This document shows positions 35,001 to 43,971 of a stretch of 64,000 nt of DNA, piece after piece. Position numbers and translations under genes: made by a program. Position 1 is the first letter of the stretch; every line of letters starts with the position of its first letter. The notes beneath the pieces were generated by a model, which saw only the letters and a program-made list of their open reading frames with translations, was not told where the DNA came from and searched no databases. The DNA comes from CAWHBO01 sp963827735 (GTDB taxonomy: Bacteria; Patescibacteriota; Patescibacteriia; Patescibacteriales; UBA12075), in contig CAWHBO010000003.1 in assembly GCA_963827735.1 (NCBI GenBank), positions 124,001 to 188,000 of the forward strand, in the 5' to 3' direction.

Positions 35001-35159
35001 TATTATGAAGATGAAAATGACGACATGCCAACTGAACATGTCGATGAATTGCAACAAGAAAATGTAGAACAGGATGAAAAATATAATGAGTATGAGAACG
35101 AACGTGGAGACTTTTTGCGAAGCAATAGAGCACGGAGAACATTGAGAGAAAACAAATAA
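32100..35159 (+). CDS. Large coiled-coil hypothetical protein (cassette 1)
   Basis: 1019-aa protein without a recognised family. It is helical, with coiled coil at about residues 610-790 (AKLAKMREQLIVSKLSGDEA, then KKQEQKIKEKI). A distinct globular C-terminal region (about 800-940) contains LYLGNYAPCCICID and the strand-rich NIVVYDEQRKKPVAVAWCF, loosely reminiscent of a GNAT or similar alpha/beta fold. The tail is strongly acidic (EDWEEDYYEDENDD). The N-terminus MEKYSLERAQNEAFEIQKRA resembles that of the cassette 8 protein. Cassette arms: the start (31960-32043) is complementary to 35216-35292, and a conserved-loop hairpin follows the stop. Confidence 0.75.
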   Translation: MEKYSLERAQNEAFEIQKRAKEERAIENSSDILSKEDYTNNEISFIKTKIIEELSGNGYLYDSLRDIKFHQELLSDQDVQNAVNQRLLKSLNFSGAIKEINNIVKEFNPTQEFIDSPEFREKLLSVLQKDLSDTTSSLNIYSLNCAINFRFPSEMILIDKVQHNIAGFIKTELSFRRNENVLRVVEAINRLAPSTENVRIIYSDLVYAKEKYAIDFADKFNISMEERKIIINKNLLDVLDRGQYENFLEFKEALNLPEVDFELICKEGLLQSFEKGNIQSTLGMLESLRLPKTIIHSEEIDAVAKVAIKKYLTDYLSSNMSHHAMGIYGDLIKFDAKFQLTENDYCDVAKEIFKKTDNSFSVMLGMHEVSKLPESIIQNPELRLIIADKIINTLKETQQDGETILFTGDVADIKKLFKITYTNIEIYSNFPGIEKIVNSIIEINPNLLTNFENDDFLLQFVPYAKNTDYFSDILQKSPFLLQALIENKQHGSKLLLKYPEFDNDAKQNITTLYSNKKEIQKKHTDIDPNSSEFRIFMQKELAKFGRNEIILAEIKKSGVNVKQWLEYIEEQHFDLGVEDDVPFSKQIQSPIKRIDQSIGNYINQIATTLGQYKKDLISKESMSDKKPELEAKLAKMREQLIVSKLSGDEARSQGIQKGVTSLEKQIEQLKPDNLWNKISGEIERLKSSTEHLSKLFQELCLLEEGIKTIGDDKKLQVAQKDKIKKQEQKIKEKIIDFDKSLTGFQNNFNSILKQAFSTGRADSISQEITMSIGEDFDHYRTDFSTIQSLFKEDSSPLEKTPMRIGIAPRNPDVDLYLGNYAPCCICIDSEYHGGQSPIADYATDLGMHNIVVYDEQRKKPVAVAWCFIGKNNNGNEPILVIDNIEANTDYSIKFKSQLEKKLGEYITKFAKASKISKIIQGQLNNDLEVAELSEIDKKLGGTNRATGYYLEAERDVDENDAEDWEEDYYEDENDDMPTEHVDELQQENVEQDEKYNEYENERGDFLRSNRARRTLRENK

Positions 35160-35162
35160 GGA

Positions 35163-35213
35163 GTCTTGGCTCCAGGGCATTCACCCCTGACCCCTCTGCC
35201 CTGAATCCAAGAC
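35163..35213 (+). other. Conserved-loop hairpin 1
   Basis: Stem GTCTTGGCTCCAGGGC / GCCCTGAATCCAAGAC around the loop ATTCACCCCTGACCCCTCT. It sits 3 nt after the cassette 1 stop. The loop is shared with four other cassettes; the stem sequence is not. Confidence 0.85.
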
Positions 35214-35284
35214 GAGAAAAACAAAATTAGATTCTTTTCTGATCTGCTCTGTCTACTGACAGAACAAAAGGAAAACATGCACAT

Positions 35285-35391
35285 CGCACAACAACTCACA
35301 TGCGGTTACGGTTTTCTCCGAAAGCCTCCACCCAAATTCGTTTTCACTACGTTTCAAACGAACTTCGCATGTGAGCAACGTTGTACGAAAT
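35285..35391 (+). other. attC1 recombination site
   Basis: R'' CGCACAAC at 35285, R' GTTGTACG at 35380. The inner stem is CACATGCG / CGCATGTG. The terminal part folds into two small hairpins (GGTTTTCTCCGAAAGCC and TTCGTTT..AAACGAA). Confidence 0.85.
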
Positions 35392-35408
35392 ACCTAAATA
35401 TTTTTCTT

Positions 35409-35927
35409 ATGCAATTTCCAAGTTTAGAAGAAATCGATCAAATACGTATGTCCGGCTATCGACCGCAAATAGTGGGATGCTTTCTAAACGATAAAAAAAT
35501 ACTTTTTCTTTTTAAAGAAGAATATAATCTATGGCAACTGCCGCAAGGCGGGATTGATAATCAAGAGTCAATCGAACAAGCTACATTACGTGAAATGACA
35601 GAAGAACTGGGAGAAAAGTTTGCGGCTTCAATGAAAATCAATTCCTTGCTTGGACAAAATCAAATTGAGTTCCCTGATGAGGCTAAGAATTCACGTAATT
35701 TAAAAACAGATAACAGTGAAGAGATTTTTATGAAAGGTAAAAAGTATTTTTTTATTGCAGTTGACACGGACGTTGCGGACTTAAACATTAAAGAGACAGA
35801 GTTCGATGATTTTAAATGGCTAAACTTTGAAGATGCGATTGGGCTTGCTAACACGATTTATCAGCTAGGCAAACAAAGAATCACGATTGATGTGTTGAAA
35901 ACGCTACACAGTTCAGGCTTGCTATAA
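35409..35927 (+). CDS. NUDIX hydrolase, RppH-like (cassette 2)
   Basis: 172-aa NUDIX hydrolase. NUDIX box GGIDNQESIEQATLREMTEE at about residues 53-72, preceded by WQLPQ, the pattern of RppH/Ap4A-type enzymes that hydrolyse capped RNA ends or dinucleoside polyphosphates. The ATG at 35409 is chosen because an upstream in-frame extension would run back through attC1. The start lies just inside the left cassette arm (ACCTAAATATTTTTCT), whose complement AGAAAAATATTTAGGT follows the stop at 35947-35962. Confidence 0.85.
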   Translation: MQFPSLEEIDQIRMSGYRPQIVGCFLNDKKILFLFKEEYNLWQLPQGGIDNQESIEQATLREMTEELGEKFAASMKINSLLGQNQIEFPDEAKNSRNLKTDNSEEIFMKGKKYFFIAVDTDVADLNIKETEFDDFKWLNFEDAIGLANTIYQLGKQRITIDVLKTLHSSGLL

Positions 35928-35967
35928 ACGGATGTCTAATATCCACGAGAAAAATATTTAGGTACTA

Positions 35968-36155
35968 CGTACAACACCTGCATATGCGGTTCCAGAAATT
36001 TACGTTTATCAGACTTTCTCTTCCGCTTCGCTTTAGAGAAAGAATAATATTGAGTATAAATTTCTTTCACCCAAATTTTATTTATTCTTTTCTTGATAAA
36101 TATAATAAGGAAGAATAAATAAAACTTCGCATCATGCGGATATGTTATATGAAAT
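35968..36155 (+). other. attC2 recombination site
   Basis: R'' CGTACAAC at 35968, R' GTTATATG at 36144; stem GCATATGCGG / CGCATCATGCGG. It is long (188 nt), with two large terminal hairpins: CCAGAAATTTA..TAAATTTCT and TTTTATTTATTC..GAATAAATAAAA. It is nearly identical to attC14. Confidence 0.85.
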
Positions 36156-36197
36156 AGTCTGACTTTGATATTAAAAAACTGGTAATAAATAACTTTT

Positions 36198-36854
36198 ATG
36201 AGTCAATTTGAATATTCGCCACCAAAAAATCAACCAGTTTCTACGGAAGATTTAATTGCTGATTTAAAATTAGTGGCTAGTGATTTGAAAACAGAAAAAT
36301 TATCTCAAAGCCTTTATGTTAAGCATGGTAAATTTGACCCGTCAACAATAATCAGACGTTTTGGCACATGGAATAAGGCAATATCAAAAATCGGACTAAA
36401 GCCTGCTAACATAGTTAATTACTCCGACGAAGAACTATTCGAAAACATTTTGAATATATGGCAACATAAAGGCGAGCAACCTACACGAAGGGATTTGAGT
36501 GTTAAACCATCTGTCATATCTCAAAATCCGTATAACCGGCGCTTTAGCACATGGTCAAACGCCATAAAACAATTTATAGAATATGCAAACGATAAAGACA
36601 TTACGGCTGAAAACAAAAGCGCCTCTGTTCCCCAAAGAAAAACGGGAAGAGACCCTTCGCTTCGGTTGCGTTTCAAAGTTTTGAAACGAGATAATTTTTC
36701 CTGCGTTCAGTGCGGAAAAAGTCCTGCAAAAGATTCAAAAACCATTCTGCATGTTGATCATATTAAGCCGTGGAGTAAGGGTGGCGAAACAGTTTATTCT
36801 AATCTTCAAACTTTGTGCCAAGATTGTAATTTGGGTAAAAGTAATTTGGAATAA
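36198..36854 (+). CDS. HNH endonuclease with homing-endonuclease-associated repeats (cassette 3)
   Basis: 218 aa. Two helix-turn-helix-like 'homing endonuclease associated repeats' (TWNKAISKIGLKP near residue 55 and TWSNAIKQFIEYA near residue 112) precede a C-terminal HNH nuclease: CVQCGKSP, then HVDHIKPWSKGGE, then NLQTLCQDCNLGKSN. The two CxxC pairs bind structural zinc and the HIKP histidine is catalytic in the family. It probably cleaves DNA at sites recognised by the repeats; a defence or homing role is possible. The cassette arms touch the gene: ACTGGTAATAAATAACTTTT before the ATG is repeated as its complement right after the stop. Confidence 0.88.
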   Translation: MSQFEYSPPKNQPVSTEDLIADLKLVASDLKTEKLSQSLYVKHGKFDPSTIIRRFGTWNKAISKIGLKPANIVNYSDEELFENILNIWQHKGEQPTRRDLSVKPSVISQNPYNRRFSTWSNAIKQFIEYANDKDITAENKSASVPQRKTGRDPSLRLRFKVLKRDNFSCVQCGKSPAKDSKTILHVDHIKPWSKGGETVYSNLQTLCQDCNLGKSNLE

Positions 36855-36900
36855 AAGTTATTTATTACCAGTTAATAATAAGGAGAAAGTCAGACTACAT

Positions 36901-37059
36901 CATATAACACCGCGATAAGCGGCTCCAGAAAATTTCCTTAATTAATATAATAATGAGTAAAATTTTCTTCCGACCCAAATTTCTATTTTTCTTTTCTTAA
37001 TAATTTAAATAAGGAAGAAAAATAGAAACTTCGCTTCATCGGGAAACGTTAGCTGAAAT
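36901..37059 (+). other. attC3 recombination site
   Basis: R'' CATATAAC at 36901, R' GTTAGCTG at 37048; stem CGCGATAAGCGG / CGCTTCATCGGG; terminal hairpins AGAAAATTT..AAATTTTCT and TTTCTATTTTTC..GAAAAATAGAAA. Confidence 0.85.
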
Positions 37060-37203
37060 ATATGTTTTTCTTTTAGGGCTAATGCCCTAACTCTTAAAAA
37101 GAATTCAATTTTGTTTTTTATTTAATTAAAGAGGGGTAATAAGGAGTGTTTTCTCCGCTACGCTTCGAAAGCAATTTATTTTACAATAGATTTACATAAA
37201 AGC

Positions 37204-40200
37204 ATGATCGAGAAAATAAATATTACCAGTTCACTAAGAAGTGGCTTTGACTATCAGGATTTGTGGGCGCTCAAATTATGCGGAGAGTGGTTACTTGATC
37301 CTGATAAATATAGATGGATTCAAATTGAGGTAAATCCTACAGAAGAGGATTTTTTTCTTGATGATATAATTTTATTAGATAATGATGATCTATATCATTT
37401 CTACCAAGCAAAATTTAAAACAGACAGTAATTATGAGTGGACATGGGATGATCTTTTAAAAAGCAGGAAGAGTAAAAAAGATAATTCTAAACTTCCTTCT
37501 CTTCTTAAAAAATGGGCAACTTCGGTTAAGAATATTGGCTTAAAAAAAATGAAGAATGCCCATCTAATTACTAACGGAAATTTTTCAGAAGAATTAAAAC
37601 ATTGCCTTTCTGATGATTTGATAAATGTAGAAGGTTTAAAAAAAGATACTAAACTATACGAAAGAATTAAAAATGAATTTGATAATGAAAACCAAATAAA
37701 CGAATTTTTTAGTGTTTTTAAATTTATTCACGAAAACGAAGGAATTAATGAGATTGAAGCAAAAATAAAGGATATATTTTTCAGTAAAATCAAAGCAACA
37801 CAGTCCGGAGTAAATAATTTACTTTTAAGTATTAAAAAGGAAGCAAGAAAAACTTATACGATTCAATTACAAATTGAACAAATTAAAAAATGGTGTGAAT
37901 TTGACAATCCACAACCATTAAACGAATCGTTTGAAATTCCTAATGATTTTCAGTTTTTCAATGAGACAAGCCATAAGTCAATTCTAGAAGATTTAAAAAA
38001 CCCTACTGGCGGAATCAAATTAATTCACGGTAAGCCTGGAACAGGTAAAAGTGTTTATTTATCTCAATTATCAGAGATTTTAAAAGAACAAGGCATTGTA
38101 ACAATAAAACATCATTATCATATTAATCCCTCTGAAAATAATATTTTTGAAAGATTGAATGCTGAAAGAGTTATTGAAGCAATAAAAGCACAATTTAAAA
38201 GTTCTGATTATAAGAAATACCTAGGTGATTTAGAAAACAAAAACTCAAAAGAAATTCCTCTAAAAGATTTTATAAAACAGGTCGCAAATTGTCTTTCAGA
38301 AGAAGCGAAAAGTTTTGTCTTAATAATTGACGGGCTAGATCATGTTGCGAGAGAAAAAGATTTAAATGAGTTAAAATCATTTCTTGATGAAATTTATTAT
38401 CCCCAAAAAGGACTATGGATTATATTAGGTACTCAACCTCAAGTAAAAAACGAACCAACATTACATTCTATTTTCTCTAAATGCATACAAAAAGATGAGA
38501 TTGAAATTAACGGATTAAACAAAGACGCCGTTTTTAAAATTATAGATAAAAATCAGACAAATCTAACCATGCCCGATGATGTAAATCAAAGGAAAGAACT
38601 GAGAGAAAAAATTTTTAATATAACTAAAGGAAACCCTCTATATTTACGCTATGTTCTACAGCAACTAAAAAATTCTCATAAAAATACACTTGTTACAGAA
38701 TATTCTTGTAGAGACCTTGTTCAATATGATGAAAATATTGAGAATTATTATTCTACTCTTTGGGGAACACTAGATAACAATACAAAAAACTTTCTTCTTA
38801 CGCTTATAGGTATTGATTTCCAATTTAACTATGGTCAATTTATTAAATGTATTTCTTCTTTTGTTGATCCCGCAAAAATTAATATTAGTGAAATTTTTGG
38901 AAAAGTAGAACACCTAATTTTTAGAAACTCCAGAGACATACTAAGGATATATCACGATAGTTTTAAAGTGTTTTTAATAAACCAAAAAGAGTGGACGGGA
39001 CAAGAGCAAGTCATAAAAAAATCTGTTAAGAATTGGCTAGAAAATTCAAATTATGAAAATTTAAAATGGGCAGAACTCAAAAAACTAGAATATAGCATGG
39101 GAAATAACGCCCCAATTTTAGAAATTGATAGAAATTGGCTTGTAGAGGCAATTACACATCCAAGAAACTACAGCCAGATAAAATCACAATTGAGATTAGC
39201 TACAAAGGCAGCAATTGAAAAACAAGATTTCGATAAAGCTCTTAAAATATCGCACTTAAGCACTTATTATGATAATGCTCGGGATTTTGTCGAAGAAGCT
39301 TCAAAATTAATTTTGATTGAGGGAATAGAATTAAACCATAAATTTATAGATAATCTTATCTTGAGTGAGTTACCGTCTAGTGTATTAGTTATTATTTCAA
39401 ATATTGCGGAACAAAAAGGAAATATTTATATAATTGACGAGATCATTGATATTTTAAAAGAAAGATTAAGTTATCAGGAATATAGAGAAAGTGAAATTCC
39501 CAATACTACTAACGCAATCATCAAAGTGATTCCTTATGATAGAGAGCATGAAGTAAAAAGAATTTTTGACTATATCGTTCAATTTAGAGATCTCAAAATA
39601 ACCTCCTCTTTATTTTCTACTTATAGCAAACAACTTTTACTGTTAGATCAAAAAACAAAATTAAACGAATTACTCAAATTAACTCTGCAAGATGAAGAAA
39701 GGAAAGCTATACTAAAAAATTGCATCACCTCTGATTATAAACAACAAAAAACAGATTACTGCAACCTTGTTATGCAAGAACAAAATTATTCATTATTAGA
39801 ACAAATATATTTAGTTTTACACGAAGAAAAAATAACTACATTACCACAATTACCTAAAATTGAAGATTTCCCAGAAACTATAAAAGAATATGGCGGGGAG
39901 CGCAGTCTATGGACTGAAAATTTTTATAGTTTTTTTAATCTAGGGCTAATTTACACTTTATCTGAAAGAAAGGATGATTTAGAAAAATGGATGGAACAAG
40001 CCCGCAATAATACCAAATGGTCAATACAAACAACTATTAAACTTTTTGCAATTGCTCAAAGAATTTCGACAACAATTAAAAGTGAAAAGAAAATAGATTA
40101 TAAAGATATTTTTTTCGAATTGAACGACCTTGAAAATCTGCTCTGGCCAGATGATCGAGATAGGTTAGAATTTAAACATGCTTTAACAGATACCCTCACA

Positions 40201-41646
40201 AAGATATTAGAAGACGTTATTATTTTCAAAAAAAATTTTGGTGACTCAGTAACAATTACAAAAGCTGATTATCAAGTAATTATTAGTACACCTTTCTTTA
40301 GCCAACATAATTTATTCAATTTTGTTGTGGATTTAGAGGAACCTATTCTTAAAAAAGAGGTTTTTATAACTATTTCAAATGAAAAGACAAAAAAATTATC
40401 TAAAATAATTAACTGCTTTTCGGAGAGGGCAGAAGACTATGCAAGGCTTACAAAATTTAACGTTATTTACAAAGAGTCGGCAGATGCAAAAGAATTACTT
40501 GTGAATGCAACTGATAATTTCCTTGGACATGGCTATCATAAAGACACATATCTTTTTGATGTTTTAGAAACAATTGAATTTTGTGCTAAAGCAGGAACTG
40601 ATAAAGATTTAGTCGATAATTGGACACAAAGAATTATTCCTATTATTCACAATATTGGAGATTGTACTGATGGAGATGAAACCAATCATTTACCATCTTA
40701 TTTAGCGGATTTCTTATCAATATACAATAAAGAATTGTTATTTAAATTTTACTTTTCACAAGCCGAGAAAGAAGAACTGTATCCAGCTGAAGAAACTTTT
40801 AAATATGTCATTAAATCACTCTCTTTTCAAAGTGATATAGAAATTGCACTTGCCACAACTGCCCTAGATAAAGACTCGTTAAATGCGTTAAAAGAGAAAA
40901 CTCAATCAATAAAGGAGGCGGAGCAGTCTTTAAATATTATTCAAAAATGCTTCGGTGAAATAAATTATAAAGAAAGAGACGAAGGAAGCATGCATCATTT
41001 TGAAGAAAAAAAGGAAGACTATTCAAAAATTCAACCAGAAAATTTAGAAAAGCATATAGATCAACTAAAAACAAAATGGGATTTTGAAAAATATCTTATC
41101 GGGTGGACAAGTTTTTGGCTAGAGCAGAAAAACAAGCAAGATATTTATAATTTAATTAAAAACATTTCCTTTAAAAATACAACCATTAAATCGGTTTCTG
41201 GCGAATTGTTAGATATTTTGTATCCATTAGCTTATGAGTTTGAGAATGACAACGATTTTGAATATTTATGTTTTGCTCAAATAAACGATCATGGGTGGAA
41301 TAGATATTGGACAGATAAGAAAAAGGCAGAAAATAGGTGGAAGTTTCTAAAAGAAAAATACCCAAGCAGATATTTAGAGTTTTTCGAAAAAAGCAGAGAA
41401 GGAGGCTTTCCGCTTTCTCGTGGAGTTGAATTTTTATTGTTTTTTGATGACATAAAAAAAGCCAAAGAAATTACAGAATCAAGTTTGTCATTTGCAGAAC
41501 AATTAATGGCAAATTTAAAATTAAGCAAACCTGACTGGGCTGAAACAAAATTTTCTAATATAGATGAGGTTGATTTGCTTTTTCAACGTTTAGTTTGGCC
41601 AAGTCCATTAGTTCGTGAAGAGCAGCGACTGCAATTGGAAATTTGA
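37204..41646 (+). CDS. STAND NTPase with N-terminal Cap4/DUF4297-like nuclease (cassette 4)
   Basis: 1480 aa, architecture of an antiviral STAND (Avs-like) protein. Residues 1-230: restriction-like nuclease with SGFDYQDLWALKLCGEWL, acidic residues in IEVNPTEEDFFLDDIILL, and FYQAKFK (the QxK element) near residue 67. Residues about 255-560: NTPase with Walker A GKPGTGKS near 276 and Walker B FVLIIDGLDH near 370, in NACHT/AAA style. The remainder is a long helical, TPR-like sensor region. By analogy it would sense a phage protein, oligomerise and degrade DNA. Its TGA overlaps the TTG start of the next gene, so the two form one operon within one cassette. It is strongly A/T rich. Confidence 0.8.
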   Translation: MIEKINITSSLRSGFDYQDLWALKLCGEWLLDPDKYRWIQIEVNPTEEDFFLDDIILLDNDDLYHFYQAKFKTDSNYEWTWDDLLKSRKSKKDNSKLPSLLKKWATSVKNIGLKKMKNAHLITNGNFSEELKHCLSDDLINVEGLKKDTKLYERIKNEFDNENQINEFFSVFKFIHENEGINEIEAKIKDIFFSKIKATQSGVNNLLLSIKKEARKTYTIQLQIEQIKKWCEFDNPQPLNESFEIPNDFQFFNETSHKSILEDLKNPTGGIKLIHGKPGTGKSVYLSQLSEILKEQGIVTIKHHYHINPSENNIFERLNAERVIEAIKAQFKSSDYKKYLGDLENKNSKEIPLKDFIKQVANCLSEEAKSFVLIIDGLDHVAREKDLNELKSFLDEIYYPQKGLWIILGTQPQVKNEPTLHSIFSKCIQKDEIEINGLNKDAVFKIIDKNQTNLTMPDDVNQRKELREKIFNITKGNPLYLRYVLQQLKNSHKNTLVTEYSCRDLVQYDENIENYYSTLWGTLDNNTKNFLLTLIGIDFQFNYGQFIKCISSFVDPAKINISEIFGKVEHLIFRNSRDILRIYHDSFKVFLINQKEWTGQEQVIKKSVKNWLENSNYENLKWAELKKLEYSMGNNAPILEIDRNWLVEAITHPRNYSQIKSQLRLATKAAIEKQDFDKALKISHLSTYYDNARDFVEEASKLILIEGIELNHKFIDNLILSELPSSVLVIISNIAEQKGNIYIIDEIIDILKERLSYQEYRESEIPNTTNAIIKVIPYDREHEVKRIFDYIVQFRDLKITSSLFSTYSKQLLLLDQKTKLNELLKLTLQDEERKAILKNCITSDYKQQKTDYCNLVMQEQNYSLLEQIYLVLHEEKITTLPQLPKIEDFPETIKEYGGERSLWTENFYSFFNLGLIYTLSERKDDLEKWMEQARNNTKWSIQTTIKLFAIAQRISTTIKSEKKIDYKDIFFELNDLENLLWPDDRDRLEFKHALTDTLTKILEDVIIFKKNFGDSVTITKADYQVIISTPFFSQHNLFNFVVDLEEPILKKEVFITISNEKTKKLSKIINCFSERAEDYARLTKFNVIYKESADAKELLVNATDNFLGHGYHKDTYLFDVLETIEFCAKAGTDKDLVDNWTQRIIPIIHNIGDCTDGDETNHLPSYLADFLSIYNKELLFKFYFSQAEKEELYPAEETFKYVIKSLSFQSDIEIALATTALDKDSLNALKEKTQSIKEAEQSLNIIQKCFGEINYKERDEGSMHHFEEKKEDYSKIQPENLEKHIDQLKTKWDFEKYLIGWTSFWLEQKNKQDIYNLIKNISFKNTTIKSVSGELLDILYPLAYEFENDNDFEYLCFAQINDHGWNRYWTDKKKAENRWKFLKEKYPSRYLEFFEKSREGGFPLSRGVEFLLFFDDIKKAKEITESSLSFAEQLMANLKLSKPDWAETKFSNIDEVDLLFQRLVWPSPLVREEQRLQLEI

Positions 41647-43079
41647 TAGCTTTTTCATCACAAAATAAAGACATCTATCTCAGACTATTAAAATGGGAAC
41701 AAAAGTGGAAAATTGAAAGTATTATTGCAATGGGACTATTGCCAATCGTCAAAGCATTTCAGCTACAGTCAGACACAAAAAAAATATCATTCATAAATAT
41801 TGATGATATTGTTAATTCTATTCAAGCAAATTCAATTGTTATTGAAAAAATTTTAATTGAAATTGCTGAATACACCAAGCAAAGTATTAAAAAAATGCCC
41901 AAGTATTTAATTACAGAAGATTATCCGGACTCATATAGTCCAAAAGATTTTTTTAAGAAGTATATCAAAACAATTCTTGCTCCTGTATATCACGATAGAG
42001 CAAATGAAATTGAGAAAAAAACAAGAATCCAATTTATGAAGCTTTGGTCATATAATGCAGAAAAAATTGCAAAAAATGAAAATATCGAATTAAATCCTAA
42101 TTATTATTTTTATGGACACAATAAAAATGATAAATTTTTAACTGGATTTTCTACAAAAGTTAGTGAAGTTTATAGATCAGCTTTTTTACGTGTTTTACAC
42201 GGCATTAAGGAATCAGTCCCGCCTAGTTTTTATTTAGAATATAGCCTTGCTACTCTACCAGTTGATTTTTCTTTTTGGAGAATTGACTCTAAACGCATGC
42301 CTAAATATTGGCCCAAATTAGCAGAGACAAAAACTACAGATACCGCAAAAAAAGACATCGCATTAATACAATTTGAAATACCAATAAAAACCTTAACAAA
42401 GCACAAAGAAAATAATTTTGTGATTCTAGGTGCGAGCGGTGCAATTTGTCCAGAAACAGGATGGAGCGAGTCACCCCTCCACTCTTTCTCTTTAATTGGC
42501 TTTGGTTACAAAGTAGTAGGAAAAGATTTGCCTACACCTGAAGAAATAAGTAAAGAAATACTTTGGAATCCACAAACCATAATAATACCTACAAGTGCGA
42601 ATAAACCTTTGAATTTTTTAGAAAACCATCCTCATTTTGATATCCATTCAGATCCAATTCAAATAAAGGATTTAATTATATTCCCCCTAATAACGAGAAA
42701 TAGAGATTTAACAATTAGCTTCTGGCAATATTTTAAAGACAAAAATCAATCCCTTAATATCATTGATGCATTGCGCAATGATTTAGTAATAAAAATTGAA
42801 CAGAATCACTGGTCTTACATTGACAAAGATAATAATGAAATAATTATTTTTGAAGATTGGCTTGAGGGATTACAAGAAAGATATGAATTTGAAATGCCAA
42901 TCCCCCATGGTCAGCAGGTCTTTATAGATGAAGTATTTTTAAATAGTATATTGAAAGATAATAATTTGAGACTTGGCCATCTTTTAAAAACAACTTTCAG
43001 AGATAAGAGTTACAGTTATGATGAGATTAAAACTGTAAATAATTATGAATTACTAAATATAAGTAGTATAATTATATGA
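41643..43079 (+). CDS. Hypothetical partner of the STAND nuclease (cassette 4)
   Basis: 478 aa, family not recognised. It begins at a TTG overlapping the stop of the STAND gene (4-nt overlap), the usual sign of translational coupling. The sequence is globular alpha/beta without membrane segments or a motif I can name. A segment IWSYNAEKI-like helix-rich half is followed by a strand-rich C-terminal half (FVILGASGAICPETGWSES). Being always co-carried in the cassette, it is likely an effector, regulator or immunity factor of the same defence system, which is inference from coupling. It is followed by hairpin 2. Confidence 0.7.
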   Translation: MIAFSSQNKDIYLRLLKWEQKWKIESIIAMGLLPIVKAFQLQSDTKKISFINIDDIVNSIQANSIVIEKILIEIAEYTKQSIKKMPKYLITEDYPDSYSPKDFFKKYIKTILAPVYHDRANEIEKKTRIQFMKLWSYNAEKIAKNENIELNPNYYFYGHNKNDKFLTGFSTKVSEVYRSAFLRVLHGIKESVPPSFYLEYSLATLPVDFSFWRIDSKRMPKYWPKLAETKTTDTAKKDIALIQFEIPIKTLTKHKENNFVILGASGAICPETGWSESPLHSFSLIGFGYKVVGKDLPTPEEISKEILWNPQTIIIPTSANKPLNFLENHPHFDIHSDPIQIKDLIIFPLITRNRDLTISFWQYFKDKNQSLNIIDALRNDLVIKIEQNHWSYIDKDNNEIIIFEDWLEGLQERYEFEMPIPHGQQVFIDEVFLNSILKDNNLRLGHLLKTTFRDKSYSYDEIKTVNNYELLNISSIII

Positions 43080-43085
43080 TAATGA

Positions 43086-43135
43086 GTTTTGGGGAAAGGG
43101 CATTCACCCCTGCCCCTCTGCCCTTTCCCCAAAAC
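43086..43135 (+). other. Conserved-loop hairpin 2
   Basis: Stem GTTTTGGGGAAAGGGC / GCCCTTTCCCCAAAAC, perfect 16 bp, around ATTCACCCCTGCCCCTCT, right after the cassette 4 genes. Confidence 0.9.
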
Positions 43136-43204
43136 AAAAAAACAAAATTGAATTCTTTTTAAGAGTAATCCCGATTGCTATCGGGATTAAAAAAACATAT
43201 ACAT

Positions 43205-43311
43205 CAGCTAACAACACGATATCCGGTTACGGCTTTTCCGAAAGCCTTCACCCAAATTTTCTTTCGCTTCGCTCCAGAAAACTTCGGATATCGGTAAACG
43301 TTAAGTGAAAT
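43205..43311 (+). other. attC4 recombination site
   Basis: R'' CAGCTAAC at 43205, R' GTTAAGTG at 43300; stem CGATATCCGG / CGGATATCGG; terminal hairpins GGCTTTTCCGAAAGCC and TTTTCTTTCG..CCAGAAAA. Confidence 0.9.
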
Positions 43312-43345
43312 TTATTTTTTATTTTTGCTATTGAATTTAAAACGT

Positions 43346-43771
43346 ATGGAATTATCAAACAACGAACCTTGCCCTAATTGCGGACGTTTTAACAACCGCG
43401 GTGTTTCGATTGATGCCGTTATTATTAAAGATAACAAAATCCTACTTATTAAAAGAGGTATCAACCCATTTCAGGGTTACTGGGCGCTCCCCGGTGGGTA
43501 TGTAGAATGGAACGAGTCGACTGAAGAGACTGTTGCTCGCGAAGTAAGTGAGGAGTTGGGGTTGACTGTCGATTCTTGCAAACTGATTGGAGTATACAGC
43601 TCGCCCAATAGACACCCAAAGCAGGTTATCAATATTGCTTATCAAGTGACAACGTCCGGCAATCCCAAGGCAGGCGACGATGCAAAAGAGTATAAATGGT
43701 TTCCAATGAACAATATGCCCGACGAACTTGCATTTGATCATAAAAGAATAATATCAGAGTCGCAAAAATAA
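43346..43771 (+). CDS. NUDIX hydrolase (cassette 5)
   Basis: 141-aa NUDIX protein with an N-terminal zinc-ribbon half (CPNCGRFNNRG) and the box GGYVEWNESTEETVAREVSE preceded by YWALP. It is closest in style to ADP-ribose or general nucleoside-diphosphate hydrolases. The ATG at 43346 is chosen over an upstream TTG because the latter lies in the left cassette arm. The arm TTTATTTTTTATTTTTGC at 43311-43328 is matched by its complement just after the stop. Confidence 0.85.
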   Translation: MELSNNEPCPNCGRFNNRGVSIDAVIIKDNKILLIKRGINPFQGYWALPGGYVEWNESTEETVAREVSEELGLTVDSCKLIGVYSSPNRHPKQVINIAYQVTTSGNPKAGDDAKEYKWFPMNNMPDELAFDHKRIISESQK

Positions 43772-43782
43772 AAAATAAACAT

Positions 43783-43943
43783 CACTTAACACCGCGATAA
43801 GCGGCTCCATCCCGCCCTCTATTAATAAATTATAATAATGAATGGCGGGATTCCGACTCAAATTTCAATCCTTTCTTTCTTTATAAATACAATAAGGAAG
43901 AAAGAATTGAAACTTCGCTTCATCGGGAAATGTTATCGGAAAT
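43783..43943 (+). other. attC5 recombination site
   Basis: R'' CACTTAAC at 43783, R' GTTATCGG at 43932; stem CGCGATAAGCGG / CGCTTCATCGGG; terminal hairpins ATCCCGCC..GGCGGGAT and TTTCAATCCTTTC..GAAAGAATTGAAA. Confidence 0.85.
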
Positions 43944-43971
43944 AGCTCAAGAATTCGCTACATCCGATAAC
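43932..43971 (+). other. Gene-less mini-cassette arms (cassette 6)
   Basis: GTTATCGG-AAATAGC is followed only 17 nt later by CGCTACATCCGATAAC. The left and right arms of cassette 6 therefore meet with no gene between them; the gene is in the attC instead. Confidence 0.75.
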
